DNA from: Pseudomonadota bacterium
Lineage (GTDB): Bacteria > Pseudomonadota > Alphaproteobacteria > Caulobacterales > Caulobacteraceae
Length of the DNA: 9,110 bases
NCBI GenBank assembly: GCA_023416055.1
Contig: JAEZIH010000066.1
Span: 1-9,110, forward strand
Reading direction: 5' to 3'
Part shown: piece by piece, positions 8,449 to 9,110 of the stretch
Layout: every line of letters starts with the position of its first letter
How positions within the stretch are numbered: position 1 is the first letter of the stretch
Notes under the pieces: model-generated
The model's database searches: none
What the model was told of the DNA's origin: nothing
Seen by the model: the letters and a program-made list of their open reading frames with translations, nothing else
Position numbers and translations under genes: made by a program

Positions 8449-8967
8449 TCACTCGATGGCTTCGCGCATCCCGGCGATGGTGGTGGCAGGATCGGTGGTG
8501 GACAGGCCGGAGGCGCCCTCCAGCCAGTCCTCGAGGCGAGCGTTGATGGCGCGACAGGGCGGGACGTCGATGGCGCGGGCGACGCACAGGCTCTGGAAGG
8601 TCAGTATTTCCGCGCCGTCGCAGATCGCGCCCTCACGCCAGCCCCGCTCGCTGAGGCAGTTCTGACCGTTGCGCCAGTAGTAGCGGCTGCCGGGCTCCAG
8701 GCCGTTGCGCCAGTACCAGGCCGAGCCGGCCCCCGTGCCGTTGCGCCAGAAATAGGCGGAACCGGGCCGGGTCCCGAAGATCAGGTGATGGAAGGAGCCG
8801 GGGCGGGTCCCGTTGTCGAGTTCGTAGCCGGACGGAAAGCCCGTCCCGTTCCGGAAATAGTGCGCCGACAGCATGCCGACGCCGTTGCGCCATTCATAGT
8901 CGCCCCAGGCCGCCGTCTGCTGGTACGGCGCGAGGGTGAGGACAACGGCGAGGGTTGCGGCGAGCAT
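8449..8967 (-). CDS. Exported protein of eight 12-residue aromatic-RNG repeats (unknown function)
   Basis: Encodes 172 residues; I do not recognise a named family. The N-terminus (1-20, MLAATLAVVLTLAP...QTAA) looks like a signal peptide, though it lacks the usual basic residues before the hydrophobic stretch. Residues 24-119 are eight consecutive 12-residue units with no gaps, of the form aromatic-aromatic-W-R-N-G-x-x-x-G-S-x: for example YFWRNGTGAGSA (72-83), WYWRNGLEPGSR (84-95) and YYWRNGQNCLSE (96-107). Units 3, 4 and 8 are degenerate. Cys104, Cys116, Cys128 and Cys138 could form disulfides in the periplasm. The last 50 residues look helical and non-repetitive. ATG 8967 is the only start codon before an in-frame stop at 9076-9078; GGAA 6 bases upstream is a weak ribosome site. 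The stop is 48 bases from ligD, so co-transcription is possible. The motif faintly recalls MORN repeats (Y-x-G-x-W-x-x-G), but the period is shorter. That it is a real gene is likely; its role is unknown. Confidence 0.8.
   Translation of the reverse strand: MLAATLAVVLTLAPYQQTAAWGDYEWRNGVGMLSAHYFRNGTGFPSGYELDNGTRPGSFHHLIFGTRPGSAYFWRNGTGAGSAWYWRNGLEPGSRYYWRNGQNCLSERGWREGAICDGAEILTFQSLCVARAIDVPPCRAINARLEDWLEGASGLSTTDPATTIAGMREAIE
8611..8898 (-). repeat. Eight 36-base tandem repeats inside the repeat-protein gene
   Basis: The 11-base motif CCGTTGCGCCA (plus strand) recurs at 8666, 8702, 8738 and 8882, all separated by multiples of 36. Diverged copies sit at the intermediate positions 8774, 8810 and 8846. 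Units 3 and 4 share a GTRPGS segment that is nearly identical at the DNA level. The period equals 12 codons, so unit gain or loss keeps the frame. Confidence 0.88.
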
Positions 8968-9053
8968 CGGGCGTTCCGGCGTTCTAGGGCAGCCTCGACG
9001 GTCGCCGTCGGGCTCGGCGTCGTCAACCGACCGAACCTGACGGGGCGGGCGCG

Positions 9054-9110
9054 TTACTCCGGCTGAGGCCCGCCGTCAGCCTTCTCGGCCCGGGCGGCGG
9101 CGCGCTTTTC
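9054..9110 (-). CDS. Possible C-terminal end of another gene (cut by window edge)
   Basis: Reading the minus strand from the right edge gives EKRAAARAEKADGGPQPE and then TAA at 9054-9056. The charged, alanine-rich composition is typical of alphaproteobacterial protein tails, and the other two minus frames look less protein-like. Only 18 residues are visible, so the product cannot be named. If real, it lies 86 bases upstream of the repeat-protein gene on the same strand. Confidence 0.35.
   Translation of the reverse strand, partial: EKRAAARAEKADGGPQPE

Noticed and set aside
8611..8898. CRISPR-like array suggested by the regular 36-base spacing
   Set aside because: The period is entirely in-frame coding repeat. 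There are no unique spacers alternating with identical repeats and no cas genes.
8981..8988. CCTAGAAC on the minus strand as a Caulobacter-type -10 element for the repeat-protein gene
   Set aside because: It fits the GCTANAWC pattern at 7 of 8 positions, but no TTGACG-like -35 lies at the right distance (the only one, at 9021-9026, is 32 bases away), and the leader would be only about 8 bases. Not strong enough to annotate.
8785..9066. 93-codon plus-strand frame opposite the start of the repeat-protein gene
   Set aside because: It has no family resemblance or export signal. The opposite strand carries an exact 36-base periodic coding repeat in its own frame, which is the better explanation.

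Overview
The window looks like a chromosomal piece of a very GC-rich alphaproteobacterium, most likely a member of the Caulobacteraceae (Brevundimonas/Caulobacter/Phenylobacterium type). This rests on the gene-transfer-agent-like terminase at the left end, the Ku and LigD sequence types, and a large GC-rich palindromic repeat of a style common between genes in that family. The assignment is inference from pattern recognition, not from a search. Coding density is high and no gene-free stretch exceeds 300 bases; the longest is about 180 bases, between the convergent ku and ligD genes.

Layout. (1) 1-366, plus: C-terminal part of a phage/GTA-type terminase large subunit, cut by the window edge. 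(2) 451-4692, plus: a tightly packed three-gene unit encoding a TonB-dependent outer-membrane receptor, a periplasmic YfiR/DUF4154 protein and a membrane hybrid histidine kinase with a CHASE8-like periplasmic region. The intergenic gaps are 1 and 2 bases. (3) 4748-5629, plus: Ku, with a lysine-rich tail and a possible general-stress (EcfG-type) promoter in front. (4) 5638-5807: a compound inverted repeat between convergent genes. (5) 5812-8400, minus: LigD, a PE-ligase-polymerase fusion. (6) 8449-8967, minus: a small, probably exported protein built from eight exact-length 12-residue repeats, which I cannot assign to a known family. (7) 9054-9110, minus: possible tail of another gene.

How they work together. 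Ku and LigD together form a complete two-component bacterial non-homologous end-joining system. The receptor/YfiR/kinase unit looks like an envelope signalling system. In the YfiBNR system a periplasmic YfiR restrains a CHASE8-containing diguanylate cyclase; here the partner appears to be a hybrid histidine kinase, and an outer-membrane importer is coupled to it. The ligand, the phosphorelay partner and the output are not in the window. The two items most worth a second look are this signalling operon and the 12-residue repeat protein next to ligD.
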